DNA from: Cladorrhinum sp. PSN259
Taxonomy: Eukaryota > Ascomycota > Sordariomycetes > Sordariales > Podosporaceae
Assembly: GCA_033725935.1 (NCBI GenBank)
Contig: MU867067.1
Location: 310,001 to 374,000 of the forward strand
DNA: 64,000 nucleotides
Direction of reading: 5' to 3'
Numbering within the stretch: the first letter of the stretch is position 1; the number at the start of each line of letters is the position of its first letter. The notes under the pieces are model-generated. The model saw nothing but the letters and a program-made list of their open reading frames with translations. It was not told the origin of the DNA and searched no databases. This document shows positions 44,742 through 56,904 of the stretch, one piece after another. The position numbers were made by a program, and so were the translations under genes.

Positions 44742-45676
44742 TTTGTCTCCGAGTTGTTGAGTTTTTTTTCTTCTTCTAAAGATGAGGAGTTTGAGAGAGA
44801 TTCTTTAAAACAAGAGTGTATTTCGGTTCGGTTTGCTGTTGGAATTGGATGTCTGCTTGAGTTTATCTGTGTGCTGTCGAAGCTGATGTGTGTGCTATAA
44901 AAAAAATAGAATGTAATGTGAATATGTTAATCTTGTTTTCGAAGAATGACTTTGGCCTGAATGGCAGATTGGCTGTAACAGCGAATGAAGGAATGAATGA
45001 AAAAAAGAATGAATGGATGTGGTGAGAGAGAGAGAGAAGCAGAAACAGAAACATTGGTTCACTCTGCGGGATTGGAAGCCATACTTATACAACCTTGAGA
45101 CTTTGGACCAGCACAGTCATCCCTCGTTTCCCCTACCAGCTTACCCGATCCGGTGCTTGAAGAGTGGTACTTTGAGTGTCATGGGTTCACGACGGTGCGT
45201 GTCTAAAGGCTGACCTCGTCGATACGGTCTGGTATCCGGCCATTGATGGCATGAAAGCTGTTCCCCTAGCGTAAACAAAGGGGTATCATTGTATTGTTTC
45301 TGGACTTCCAATTTCACCACCGCCAGCCTTGCTGCTTGCCTCAAAGTATCCTCTTGCGTCTCAGTAAACTCACCAAGCGAGAGATCAGACAGCATAGAAC
45401 GTTGGAATCCGGGAAATTGCTGATAGGCGGCCCTACCATTGAACCTTGGAGTTTGCTGTCGCTATATACCAAAACCCGACGTCCGTCCAACAGATGCAGA
45501 TGAACAAGCAAGAAATCTAGGTTACTGCCCAGAAACCGTTCTAAGCCCACAAACTGTAATGATGCTAAACAGACCTTGCCCGTATATACCCAGGGATTCT
45601 CAACACAACAGGAGATATCATGCAATGCCATGCAATTATAAAACCCCAAGGACCCATTAACCGTCATAACGACTTC
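44742..45676. other. Intergenic between the secreted protein gene and RAD5
   Basis: About 935 bp with the promoter of the secreted protein gene and the 3' UTR of RAD5. Two overlapping minus-strand frames are open here (45667-45341 and 45395-45141). Neither has a recognisable domain. Confidence 0.45.
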
Positions 45677-48600
45677 TTAACTGAGAAGTTCCCTAATATC
45701 CTCAACGCTCTGCATCTTCTTCTCTTCATCAGACATCATGCCAAGTGATGTGGCACTGCAGGTATAAGTTAGCAGGTGAACAAAAACAAAAATCTTTGAA
45801 ATTAGACAACGCAAAGGGACACTTACATAAACTGTTTCCGCAACTGTATCTTCAACATCCTCTCCTCAACGCTGTTCTTGGCAATGAACCGGTAGACTTT
45901 GACCTCATCCTCCTGACCCATACGATGTACTCGGTCAATGGCCTGGGATTCGATAGCAAAACTCCACCATGGGTCCATCATGAACACTCGTTTGGCGCTC
46001 GTCAGATTCAGTCCAACGCCGCCAGCCTTCAGACTGATCAAAAGGACGGTAAACTTCTTCAAGTCCCTGAACTCGTTCAAAACAGCAGCTCGCGCCTTCT
46101 GCGACATGGTTCCATCGAGCCGCACAAAGTGCATGTTCGCCCGGGCCAAGTGAGGCTCAATAAGCGACAGAAATGATGTGAACTGGCTGAAAACGACCGT
46201 CTTGATGGTGGGATTCTCCCGTCGCAGCTCCCGAAGATACTTAAGGAGAGCTACAACCTTTGCTGAAGAATGATTGACGCCGAGTCTCTGAAGGCTGATG
46301 CGTGGTCCTCCGCCAGGCGTCTTGGCCCCTGGGTCATCGTCGTGACGAACAACCTCAAAGAGATCCCGGGAGTTGATGGGCTCGCGGCACTGAAAGCACC
46401 TTGGAAGCTCATGACGATCGGTTTGGTGCTTGATGTAGTCAAGCAAGCATTTCTTGCAGGCCGAGTGCCAGCATCCTGTGACAGTTTGATCGATCATAGG
46501 CTCCTCAGCACAGATCGGACACTCATCTGAGGTCTCATCTCGAATCTGGGTCAGGACGTGAGCTCCAAATTTGTTGGAGTCCGCGGCATCATCTGTCGTG
46601 GCCGTGAAACGCTCGACAAGAGACTGAAGGTCCATGTCATCTGCAAGTCCCGCCGCAGCATCTGCGGCAGCGTTGGCATCTTCCTCGTCAGCCACAAAGT
46701 CCTGTCTGCGGACCAGAGTTGGATGACAGCAAGTTTGCCGAAGACGCAGAATCTGTGCAAAAATGCTTGTGTATGCCTTCATGACCGTGCCTGCTTCGAC
46801 ATTGGCGTTGAATGTTCGCTTTGCTCTTGTGTACACGTAATCATAAACTGCTCGCTCTGCTTCGGAAAGTTCAATATCGACAATCTCAATAGTTTTTGGC
46901 GGGAGCGGCACCAGCGGTTCCCCGTCGGGAGTCTTCATATCCTTTGTTCTACGCATAACCAGCGGTTCTAGAACGGTTTGGACAACATCCAACGCCCGGA
47001 CGTAGTTCTTGGACTCGAAAGGGACCGTGATAAATGTACGCCAAAATGAGAAGTTGTTCCATGGTTCCACTCTAAGGAACCTGACTAGACTGAACAAATC
47101 CTCAAGCCTGTTGACGATAGGGGTGCCCGTCAACACCCACCGATGCTCCGCCGAAATCTCGTAGCAGGCTCGTGCCGTTTTCGATTGGCGGTTCTTGATG
47201 CTATGTGCTTCGTCAAGAATGACGCGAAAAAAGTTGAGTGAGAAGAGACCGCGGCTGCTGGGCCGGTCGCCGTTCTTGGAGGTAATCTGACTGAACTCAG
47301 ACAGCACAACGCCATAGCTGGTGATGATGACGTTGGGGGCGTCTGCACCATTTGCTTCGCAACACAGATTGGGAAGATCGACGTTTTTGTCGGCCCCGTA
47401 ATACAACATAGTTTTGAGAGTCCCCTCAACTGAAGCCTTCTCTGCCTCGCTCTTCCATTGATCCAGAAGTGACATGGGCGCAACAACCAGAGTGGTAAAC
47501 GGTGCGTCAATGGTTGTCTTTGTGTTTTGTCGATTGACTGGTGGAAGACGCCGAAGACTGTTGACGGATAATTCTGAATCACGGGTTGCTGCTTCCAGTC
47601 TATGAGAGTGGATGAGACTGAGCATCTGAATCGTTTTACCCAGGCCCATCTCATCAGCCAAGATGCCTCCAAGACAATGCTGCTCCTGCTGAGGGAAGTC
47701 AAGAGAAAGGTCTCCAGAATAGGGGTTGACGTAAAAAGCCGGCTGTCCAACGACCTGTGGTAGGTCTTTATCATCACAGTCCTTGACGGGCCAGAGGTAC
47801 TCCTCCCATAGTGGGTGCATCGACAGTTCGCGTTCTTTATTCCGCTCATCCTTTTCCTTGGCCATCATCCAGTGTAGTGATTGTTTTTGGTACGGACGCA
47901 AAGTCAACTTGAACGTCTCTGCAGGCTCGGCTTCGGGCGTGTTGAAGTCAAAAGTCTGGGCCTTTTTGTAGAGCGCATCAAGCTGGTCTTGTTCAAGCTC
48001 CTGTCCGTCTTCATTATCGTCCGAACTGTTTGGGGAAGATGAGGGGTTGTCCTTATTTTCTGCCATCTCGGCCTGTTGTAGAAGTCCCTGTCGAGTGCTA
48101 CGTGCCGCTGCTGCGTTGCGTTTTGAAGGGAGCAGGACGATTTGTTCAAATAACTTGACAAGCGCGACCTGCCTAAGCCTCAAATCCTTTTCTTCTTGCG
48201 TCTCTAACTGCTCAAAAAGACCGGTAGATCTGTTGTCGGATAGTTGAAATCCCCGGCCAAAAAAGCAAGACCTCAACATGAAGCATCTGATCTGAAGAAG
48301 GACCGTGTCATTGGTCCGTAGTCTTTCAGGAGCAAAGACACATGCCGCCTCGAACCTACAGACCTTCTGATCTATCAATGTAGAAACCCAATCCGCCGCG
48401 TCTTTACTTAACCGTCCAAGTTCCTTCCCGGCGCTGTCGGTGAAACGAACAACGATATCAGTTTTTCTTGCAGCGGCAGCGTTCTGGCGACTTGACAAGT
48501 GGTTTCTCTGAATCTGGAACTTTTGGCGCTCGATTTTGAGTGTGTCGCCATACTTTAAAAGATTCCAGCCACTCGTAGTTGCCCATCCTTCGGCGCCAAA

Positions 48601-49017
48601 TGCGCCAATATATCGAGATTCGGGCATTGATTCGAGCGCAGGTAATGCGGCTGCAACTGCTGTTATTGAAGCAGATTGAGGCGTTGGCTGATGCCTCGAA
48701 TATTCCCGCCCACTTGTGCTTGATGTTTCTGCTCTTGAAGTTGCCTTTTTCTTCAGCCTTTTCCATGTGCCATCCAGGTACATATTGACGGCTCTCTCCA
48801 TGTCGCTTTTACAGTAGTCGCGAATAACTGCGATCGCATCGGGGTCGACATGCTCTCCGACGAAGGCCTCGAAGGTGGCCTGGTCGAATGTCGAGGTGGG
48901 AGCGGGAGCGGGAGCGGTAACTGGACATGGTGGGGCAGGTTCAGGGTCGGGACTGATCTCGTCAGGAAAAAAGCGTCTCTTTTTACTTGGAGGTTGGTCT
49001 GAATTGGCAAAGTCCAT
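45677..49017 (-). CDS. RAD5: RAD5-type HIRAN/SNF2/RING ATPase-ubiquitin ligase
   Basis: Two exons (49017-45827 and 45755-45677) give 1089 residues. The intron at 45826-45756 has donor GTAAGT, a gctaac branch and acceptor TGCAG. Rad5 (HLTF group) promotes error-free damage tolerance by polyubiquitinating PCNA and remodelling forks. A UBA-like segment lies at about 45-83 (ending MYLDGTW) and a HIRAN domain starts near 135 (SRYIGAFGAEGW). Motif I DEMGLGKT is near 455, followed by DEAHSIKN and VLTGTPIVN. A C3HC4 RING near 833-880 (CPICAEEP, GCWHSACKKC, CFQCREP) is inserted inside the helicase core. C-lobe motifs are RLDGTMSQ, SLKAGGVGLNLT and QAIDRVHRMGQ. This order is diagnostic of Rad5. The last exon supplies IATSLGMMSDEEKKMQ and the C-terminus. 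The frame opens at GTG 49050; ATG 49017 is the first ATG. It is divergent from the NDUFAF6-type gene. Confidence 0.93.
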
Positions 49018-49464
49018 TTTTAATTGTCGCGCCCGGTATTCAGCAACCACATCCGAAGTTTAAGGCCTGGAAGTGGCTCAATTGGGTTGAATGGCGGACG
49101 TTGTGGACTTTGTGGTGGATTTGGGAGACGCGCCTTGACAGGGGCCACCGCGAATTTTGGCGTTCTTTGCTTTAAGTCATCAGGTGATCGCGTCGCTAAC
49201 TTAAAGAGCTACAGAGCTACAAGACCCACAGTTTCGTCATTGAAGCCAATTGGTGCGGAATAAGCTCTGGATAGCGATAGCGACAAAAAAAAAAAGATGG
49301 ACTTTATCAACTATTTTTGGACCGAGAGCCTTATTAATATTTCTCGCTCGCCATGACTTGTAGGTAATTCTTGCCAATACCCATATCAAGACGCGCATTA
49401 ACACAATTGCTCGCAAGATGGGGCCACTGGGTTAAGTAGGAGCTTCAGCGCTCCCATATTTTCT
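49018..49464. promoter_or_regulatory. Shared bidirectional promoter of RAD5 and the NDUFAF6-type gene
   Basis: The start codons of the two divergent genes are only 447 bp apart, so this interval must serve both promoters and both leaders. I did not identify a specific factor-binding site. Confidence 0.5.
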
Positions 49465-50619
49465 ATGCGACGGGTTGGCAATGGCCACAAGAAGGCATCT
49501 TTTCGTCCACTTGAAACTCGGCGCTGTGTTGCCACCGATCCTCCGGACGTTGGGAACGCGCGCAAGTACTGTGGGAATCAGCTCAAGTAAGCTTCTGTTT
49601 GAATCCCAAAGAGAATGCTTTACTGAGACTATGGTGTGAATAGAAACGGCGACAATGATGCATATTTAATTCGCCAATTCGTCCCGCGATCAGCCCAGAA
49701 TGCCTACGATGCTCTCCGCACCCTCAACCTCGAGCTCGCCCGTCTGCCGGAGACCGTTTCTAATCCCACAATTGGCCAGTTCCGGATGCAGTTCTGGCGC
49801 GACACGGTCAACAAGGTGTTTGCTGGCAACCCACCCCGGGAACCCATCTCGATATTGTTACACCAGGCTATCATGGACCTCAGAGCAAAAACTGGCGCCG
49901 CAGGTGTCAGCTCGCTCAAATTCTGGCTATTGCGCTTCATCAATACACGCGAGCGCCACATGGAGAACAAGCCATTCGTTAGCTTGTCCGCGCTCGAGGA
50001 CTACGCCGAGAATACATATGCTACTTTGATGTACATGACATTGGCGGCGATGCCCTTACAGTCTGTCCATATGGATCACTTGGCGAGCCATATTGGCAAG
50101 GCATACGGCATCGTTGCAACACTGCGTGGAATTCCAATTCTCGCAGCCCCATCAAAACCTATCAAAGGGCCTTCTGGGGGCCAAGTGGGAAATACAAGAA
50201 GTCCGGCCTTATTACTTCCTCTCGATATCATGGCCGATGCAGGGTTGAAGGAGGAGGATGTGTTTCGATATGGCCCAAAAGCCGAAGGGCTTCAGGATGC
50301 TATTTTTCATGTTGCGACCCGGGCGAACGACCACTTGATCACCGCCCGCGAGATGCTTAAGAATCTCAGAGCTGGGCAGGCTCCGGGGCACGATTACGAG
50401 CATGAAGGGGACGCAGAACATGCCTACTCGACCGCAGAACGCAGCGTTGAGAGCGCAGATGCAGATATTAAGCGCGGCTTTGGTGTACTATTAGAAGCCG
50501 TTGCGGCACAGGATTACCTAACACGGCTGGAAAAGGTCAACTTCGATCCCTTCAAGGTTGGTCATTCTTGGAAACTTCCGTATGCACTGTGGCACGCGGG
50601 AAGCCGGCAGGAAATCTGA
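49465..50619 (+). CDS. NDUFAF6-type mitochondrial complex I assembly factor (squalene/phytoene synthase fold)
   Basis: Two exons (49465-49586 and 49644-50619) give 365 residues. The intron at 49587-49643 has donor GTAAGC and acceptor AATAG. Only this splice keeps the family motif intact: ARKYCGNQLK joins NGDNDAYLIRQFVP. The family resembles squalene/phytoene synthases but acts in biogenesis of the ND1 module of respiratory complex I at the inner mitochondrial membrane. Family stretches include AYDALRTLNLELARLPETV, QFRMQFWRDTVNKVF, YAENTYATLMYM, HIGKAYGIVATLRGIP and LLPLDIMADAGL. The Asp-rich catalytic motifs of true synthases are not evident, as expected. The N-terminus MRRVGNGHKKASFRP is Arg/Lys-rich without acidic residues and fits a mitochondrial presequence. 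ATG 49465 is the only one in the right phase for the splice. Confidence 0.9.
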
Positions 50620-53600
50620 CGATATATTTTTGTTTTGTTTGATAATTACCGGATATGTCGATTATTACGATCGAATAATTATTTGTGAGCACAACCCCAT
50701 AAGCCGTGCCTAGCCGCAGGAATAGATATGGAGCTGGTGAAAAAAAAAGGATTTCAAGCCCAGGTGATGAGCAAAGTTTAAAGAGTACTCCACCTGGCCC
50801 ATCGTCCTTTTTATGGGTTCCACAACCTGTCACCGGGATGCGGTGTGACTATGCACGTGCAAAAGTGGAAAGCATTCATGGAACATTCCGTCAAGAAACC
50901 TTTATGCAGGTCCATCAGGATCTGGGTCGCCCGGTGAGCCCACAATTGTCCAGCATGGCGCAACCATACAAATGAAAGAGGGTCATTTTATATTGATATT
51001 GGGGTCCAAAATATTGAAAATCCTACCAGGTACAAGATATAAAATCTCAACTGTGGGCACCCCGAGCATCCCACCCCCGGTCCGTCCGGTGGTCTGGGTT
51101 CGGGCAAACGCCCTTCCGGGAATTTGGTTTAGCGATTTCGACCCGGCCCGGCACCCCGCAACCTCGGCCGGATCCGAAACTGCGGATTTGGCCGCAGCAA
51201 AGCCTGGAAAGAGAAATTTCAAAAAGGGACCGCCATGCCGCCATGCCGCTATGGGAGTCTCTTCCATGGAAGTTTAGAATTTCAAAGAAAGGGAGGAGGC
51301 GGTGCTCCAATGTCAATGTCACCAAAACCTCAGACCATCCATTCGCCCTGTTGGTATGTACATTGGATACAACGGCGTGAGCAATCACTTACGTACGTAG
51401 CAAAGTTTTTTATTATATTTTGTTTTTTGCCTGTAAACAAAAAAAACATCTGATCTAATTGAGAGCAGGAATTGGTTGCATTAACCGTGCATGGTTTGAC
51501 ACACTTCCAAAGGAACTGCAGCAAAGCAAAAAGCCAAGATTTATTACCTACAAAATATTCCAGCAGGAGTACACAGCATTGTATGGCTGAGAATCCACGA
51601 GAGTTACCTAACATAAACTGCCCGAAGGCTACATCGGCAGCTGAGCACATGAGGCTGTTTGACAGCTTTTGGAGAAATTAAACCACCTTTTGTGAAGAAA
51701 GGGGCTGTAGGAATAGGTATCTCCGAGGAAATGTGAGAACCTATACTAACAAGATGGCACGGGAACAAAATATGTGTACCTCGTGAGCTGCACGCCCTGC
51801 TTCTTCGGGATGCGAAAATGCCTGGGCACCGTAAAGGCGAGCTACAAGCGAGGGGTCCAGCGAATCGCGTCATAAGGCTGGTTTATAGCGCCAAGAGGGA
51901 AAAAAAAAAGGCTTTTGCCGGGAATATTTTTCCTTGATGTCTATCATATTCTTCTTTTTTTCTTCTCGAGATGATCGATCGCGGCGACGTCAGAAATGGA
52001 AAATCCTGAAAAAAATATCAATTCAAGGAGCGACAATTCAATCCACACTGCACTAGTGTAGATGTAAATGTACAAGCTGGACTTCAAGAACGAATGGCTT
52101 TTCCAAGTTTTGGCTATGGATGTAACAAGTTTGCGCAACCTTGCCAAGCCTTTTACCAGATCTCCCGGCTCATGTCATTTATTACGCCGTAGTGGAATGG
52201 CGAAGGCCACCAAACAAAGGACGCTGCCAAGATGGGATTGGATGAGACGGGAACGAGGCCCTCCAAACAGAAGAGATTTTTTCTTCTTTACTTTTAGTGT
52301 TGGTGGAGTTCCATTGGCTTCGTGCCCGGGCACAATCCAAGAATCCAAGACACCATGTGATCCCTTTGTAAGAGATGAAAAAGCCTTGGATCGTGCATGA
52401 TGCTGCAGGAACCTCTCCTTGTGACGCTGCTCCACCGCGCAGCTTGCATTGGCGTTAGCGATGGACCGGTTGTCGAGGGTGTGTCAATGAGCTTTTGACT
52501 CAACTGGCTATCGGTGGAGAAGCCGCCCAGGACCTAGAACCTGTGTCCCCTTGGTTGTCGTGGAGAAGAACTTTGACAACAGCGAGTTGCTCGGATGATG
52601 GACTAATAACCTGCAGAGGAGCGGTGGACTATAAGGTAATAAATGCAAAGGGTTTCACAGAGCAAGGAAAATCAGATATTGTGCACCCATCAGCTTAGTT
52701 ACTACATACGCACATGAGGCACAACCTTACTCAGCGCGGATCATCTCGGTCTTCGGATGTTCGCCGTTATTATTAGTCGGGCGTTGTGTAGATTTCTCGG
52801 AACATCGCGATTGACGTCGGGGAATGGATGGGTTGTACTGTACCATAGTACCAAGAGTTAGTTGACAGGGGTAGGATCTACTGGCTGATGATCTCTCTGT
52901 ACGTGGATGGAAGTCTGTACTTTTGGACTTTCACACCTGATACAGACAAAGAAGTCCAGTTACTCGGGCTTCAGCTCCAGCTCCAGCTCCAGGAACTTGG
53001 CGCCAGCAGCAAGGATGGGGTTGTGTGATCTCATCTGTCTATTGCGAGTGTCGGTCTCTTACCTATTGCATCGCCCTCACTGCCTCAATGGTTGATGCTG
53101 AACAAAAAGCCCAATACGCCATTCGCTTGAGCACGTGGACTCGTAAACAGGAGCTGTAGAAAACTGATTGGAGTCGGCTGGAGGCGTGGTAAGTTTGCAC
53201 CGTGGCTCCAGTGGCTCCTCCTTCAGATGAATCAGAGCCGACAAAGAGAATCGTGGCCCAGCAAGGACATCGGCGTACTGGGTCCAAGCTTGGGTTTGTT
53301 CGCGGCCCTGCCGCCTCTTCGGTGGTGGACTTTTGAAGGTGGGCCCCCGGGTACCCCCTTGCCATCTATTACACATAATTACTTGATGGAAACCCCGGAT
53401 CACCGTCCGGCATCCATACAAATATTCTGACGAGCCTGCGTCCCTGTCTTGCCTCAGTTCCTGCAAAAGGAGGTTTGTATTTTCTAGAATAAGCCCGTGC
53501 CGTCCATATATAATAAACCTGCACCCGCGCTGTGTTTATTCGATGCGCTTTCCCAAACCACGACAATACCTGCATCACCACCACCAATCGTCCCCCACCA

Positions 53601-54059
53601 CATCCACATTCTCGACTTCGGTTGCCACCGGCATTGTTCGATTCGCATCGACGTCACTGCATGCTCTCTGACGGGAGCCAGGATCTGAGTTCTGGAAGAG
53701 CTGGGAAGCGATAAGCGATAAGGGCAAAGAACTTGGAGGAACAGTTGGAGGAACAGTTCAGGGGTGAACACCGACACCGGGACGGCTCCTCCGTCGCACC
53801 AGGCACCTGACAGCTAAATTCGTGGCGGGAGTTATATGCACTGCCAGGGCGAATCGAATCACATTGACACAGCAGAAGGTCGAGCATCATTCGACCCCCC
53901 CTCTTCCCCGCATTCTTTGAAAAGCGGCAGCGACGTGCCAAGCGTGCTGGGCGCATCACTCTTGCACCTGTCTGGTCAAGCTACCGGCTGCAGTCAACTA
54001 GTTGCTTCATTTAATTAGCACTTGCCCCGCCGTTGGCAGGGCCCCTAACCAAACAAAAA
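50620..54059. other. Gene-free region upstream of the LDB19-type gene
   Basis: About 3.4 kb with no frame of convincing composition. It likely includes the NDUFAF6-type 3' UTR and a long promoter and leader for the arrestin gene. A short CAGCTC repeat lies near 52976-52992. Confidence 0.5.
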
Positions 54060-55714
54060 ATGCCACACCGGGTCGTAGACTTCTTCCGGTCTTCGACACA
54101 CACCATTGAGAGCCAGGTCGCTGGTTTCACCAAAAAGGCACACCATCGCAGACGAGATTCACCAACCGGCCGTGGATCAACTCGTGGGCGATCAGAGCTG
54201 CTCACGACATATGCTTCGTCAGAGGAAGAGATCCACCAGGAGCGGGACTCACATGCCCCGCCATACACGCCACGCCTGAAGATGGGTGATTCTCGAACAA
54301 ACAGCATCTCCTCCGACTCGCACTCGCAGAAGGAAAAGGACCATGCCCACCACCACCGACTTTCGTTTCCCGGCATACACTTTGGCCGTTCCAACAAGGA
54401 GAGCCATCCGGCCGCGCCGGCAACAATCGACTGGCAGCTCGAATCACCACCGATTATCATGCACGGAAGTGCAGAGACCAGCAGTGGAGCTCTTCTTTCC
54501 GGCCAGCTTTTCTTGAACATCAAGGAAGAGTCGCTGGAGATCGAGTCGTTTGTTGCGACATTGAATATCCGTCTCACACAGAAAAGGCCCTTTGCGAACC
54601 ACTGCAACGAGTGCGCCAGCCAGGCTACTGAGCTAAAGAAGTGGGCTTTTCTAGAGCACCCACTGGTTCTTGCAAAAGGTGAGTACAACTGCAAATAGTC
54701 CATCCTGGAATCATTCGACCCGACGAGAGACTGACTTTTTCTATTCCAGGCCGGCATTCATTCCCCTTTTCGGTCCTTCTGGATGGGCACTTACCCGCGA
54801 GCATGGACACCCCCTTGGCCGCGATAGCATACGAGTTCAAAGCCGAAGCCGTTCCGAAACCCATCTTGTCTCCCATAGCACCCATAAAACTCGAAAAGGT
54901 CATCGACGTCAAGCGCGCCCTCCCCGTTTCCGAACATCCGCACCACTCCGTTCGAGTCTTCCCTCCAACCAATATCAAGGCCAGCGCACATTACCCACAC
55001 GTCATCCACCCGATTGGAAGATACAACCTAGCGCTTCGACTCGATGGTATTTCCAAGCTCAACACTAGAGTAAACACAATTGAATATTGGAAGCTCAAGA
55101 AGCTTACGTGGAGGCTCGAGGAGACCGTCAAGACCGTTGCCCCCGCCTGCGGTCGCCACAGCCCCAAGATGGGCGAGGAGGATCGAAGCCAAAAGAAGGG
55201 AATCGTTCGCACCGACACCCGCGTCATTGGTGAGAAGACACTTTTCGGTGGCTGGAAGAGCAACTACACGAGCGCAACCGACAGCAACGTTGAGCTTGAG
55301 CTCGAGTATGACGTGGCGAAGAGCGCCAGGTCCGCTTGCGACACCAAGAGCCAAGACGGTACCGAAGTTACACATCAGCTGATGGTCGAGATGGTGGTAT
55401 CTCAGGAGTGGGCACCAGTGAACAAGCCAGCCCTTATAACGCATACTGGTGTAGGGCGTATCCTGCGCATGCACTTTGCCACGATTCTCACGGAACGCGG
55501 TGGGATTGGCATCAGTTGGGATAACGAGGCGCCACCCATTTATCAGGATGTACCCCCAAGCCCTCCTGCTTACTCCCACGAGATGTTCATGAACGGAGAT
55601 GCTACGATCGCCGAAGTAATTGAACCTCTAGACGGCGGATTCGGAGATGAACCACCTCCCCTATTTGAGGATGTGGTCCAAAGCAGTCGGAGGGTTAGCT
55701 CTGATGGGAGGTGA
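54060..55714 (+). CDS. LDB19/ART1-type arrestin-related trafficking adaptor
   Basis: Two exons (54060-54678 and 54750-55714) give 527 residues. The intron at 54679-54749 has donor GTGAGT, an actgac branch and acceptor TCCAG. Arrestin-related adaptors recruit the HECT ubiquitin ligase Rsp5 to plasma-membrane permeases and trigger endocytosis. An N-terminal basic, Ser/His-rich segment (about 20-115) precedes the arrestin fold, with GALLSGQLFLNIKEESLEI at about 150. The hallmark of the fungal LDB19 group is HSFPFSVLLDGHLPASMDTP, immediately after the splice junction, followed by YEFKAEA. Two Rsp5-binding PPxY motifs, PPIY and PPAY, lie near 467 and 477. The frame opens at TTG 54033; ATG 54060 is the first ATG. 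The closest yeast relative by motif is Ldb19/Art1. Orthology is likely but not proven. Confidence 0.88.
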
Positions 55715-56904
55715 AAAGCCCCCTTCATCTGGGCCCGCACGTTACGCTGTGGACACACAGGCAGTTGCATTGACATTTAACATGTAATGCCGTACATGAA
55801 ACCCATAAAAGGAGACCGATGACGGAGTTTTGTTTGTTTTGCATTATACCCCAGGCGGCAAGACTAGCCGATGTTCTGTTTTGTTTGTTGTTTTTTTCTT
55901 GTCTGATTCTTTTCTTTCGCCTGTTTTGGCTGTATCGTCATGTCAATGGGAACTAAAAAATTTGGGGAAATATTTGATTTCGAGTGGGAAGGAAAAGTAA
56001 TTCTCTTGGTGGGCCAGCATTGGGCATGGTATTCGGAAAAGGTGGCATTTTAACGGCGTTTTGGGAATGGGATTCTTTTTTTTTTTTTTATAAAAAAAAA
56101 AAAAGGAGAAGCAGCATGATGCATGGATGTTGACATGGGGACAATTTTGGGCTCATAGAAGGAAGGTGAAAAAGAGGTAGATACCATAACAATAATATGA
56201 CAACACAACAACACAAAGAACAACCTGGAACATAGGCGCCCTTTGAGTGACATGCCGAGTCTCAGTGCTTTACACGTTTCGAAGCTGGTGGAATGAAGTC
56301 GTGGAGTTGAGGTCACACCACTGGAGATGAATCACAAAATCACCATAGCTCTGCGGGGGAAGGTGGAAATGGTGGGGAAAATTATACATGTGCGGGGGAA
56401 GCTTATCGATACGAACTACTGTTCGTCACTCATCGCAGGCCACTGTAATTCGCCGACCTTTATTTATGACTCGACAGAGCTTCGACTCAGCCGGCGAAGA
56501 GTAGCCGAATCACCATACAACAGCAGCAAACAACAACAACCACAACACAAGTTCATAGCGTTGGTTTTGATTCCTCCATGTATAAAAGGATTGATTGCCG
56601 TTGACTTGGGCGCAATTTGATATTTTCCCTTCCTTCCAGTTCATATGAGAATCATCAATTTTTTTCTCTGAGTATATCATTATTTGAGTGAATCAGATCA
56701 CTCCTTTTTTTGTTATTGTTGTCTGAGTGGTGACGGAAACGGTCCTCTTTTATTATCTAGTTGCCTCCCTGGTCAATGACTTTATAACATCGTTAAAACA
56801 CAAGCTCTTATAATCCTTTTTTTTATTACCTTTTTACACTTCTGCACTAGGGAGCTCCAATTTTGCCCCGGTAGCTCCCCAGTTCAACCAGCCGTGCGAC
56901 GACC
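55715..56904. other. Intergenic between the LDB19-type and GTPBP1-type genes
   Basis: About 1.2 kb in tandem orientation. It holds the LDB19-type 3' UTR, a poly(T)/poly(A) hairpin and the GTPBP1-type promoter, whose last 200 bp are T-rich. Confidence 0.5.
56076..56104. repeat. T14-A-T-A13 perfect inverted repeat
   Basis: Fourteen T are followed by AT and thirteen A, a self-complementary element about 360 bp past the LDB19-type stop codon. It could fold as an AU hairpin and act in 3'-end formation; that is inference. Confidence 0.8.
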
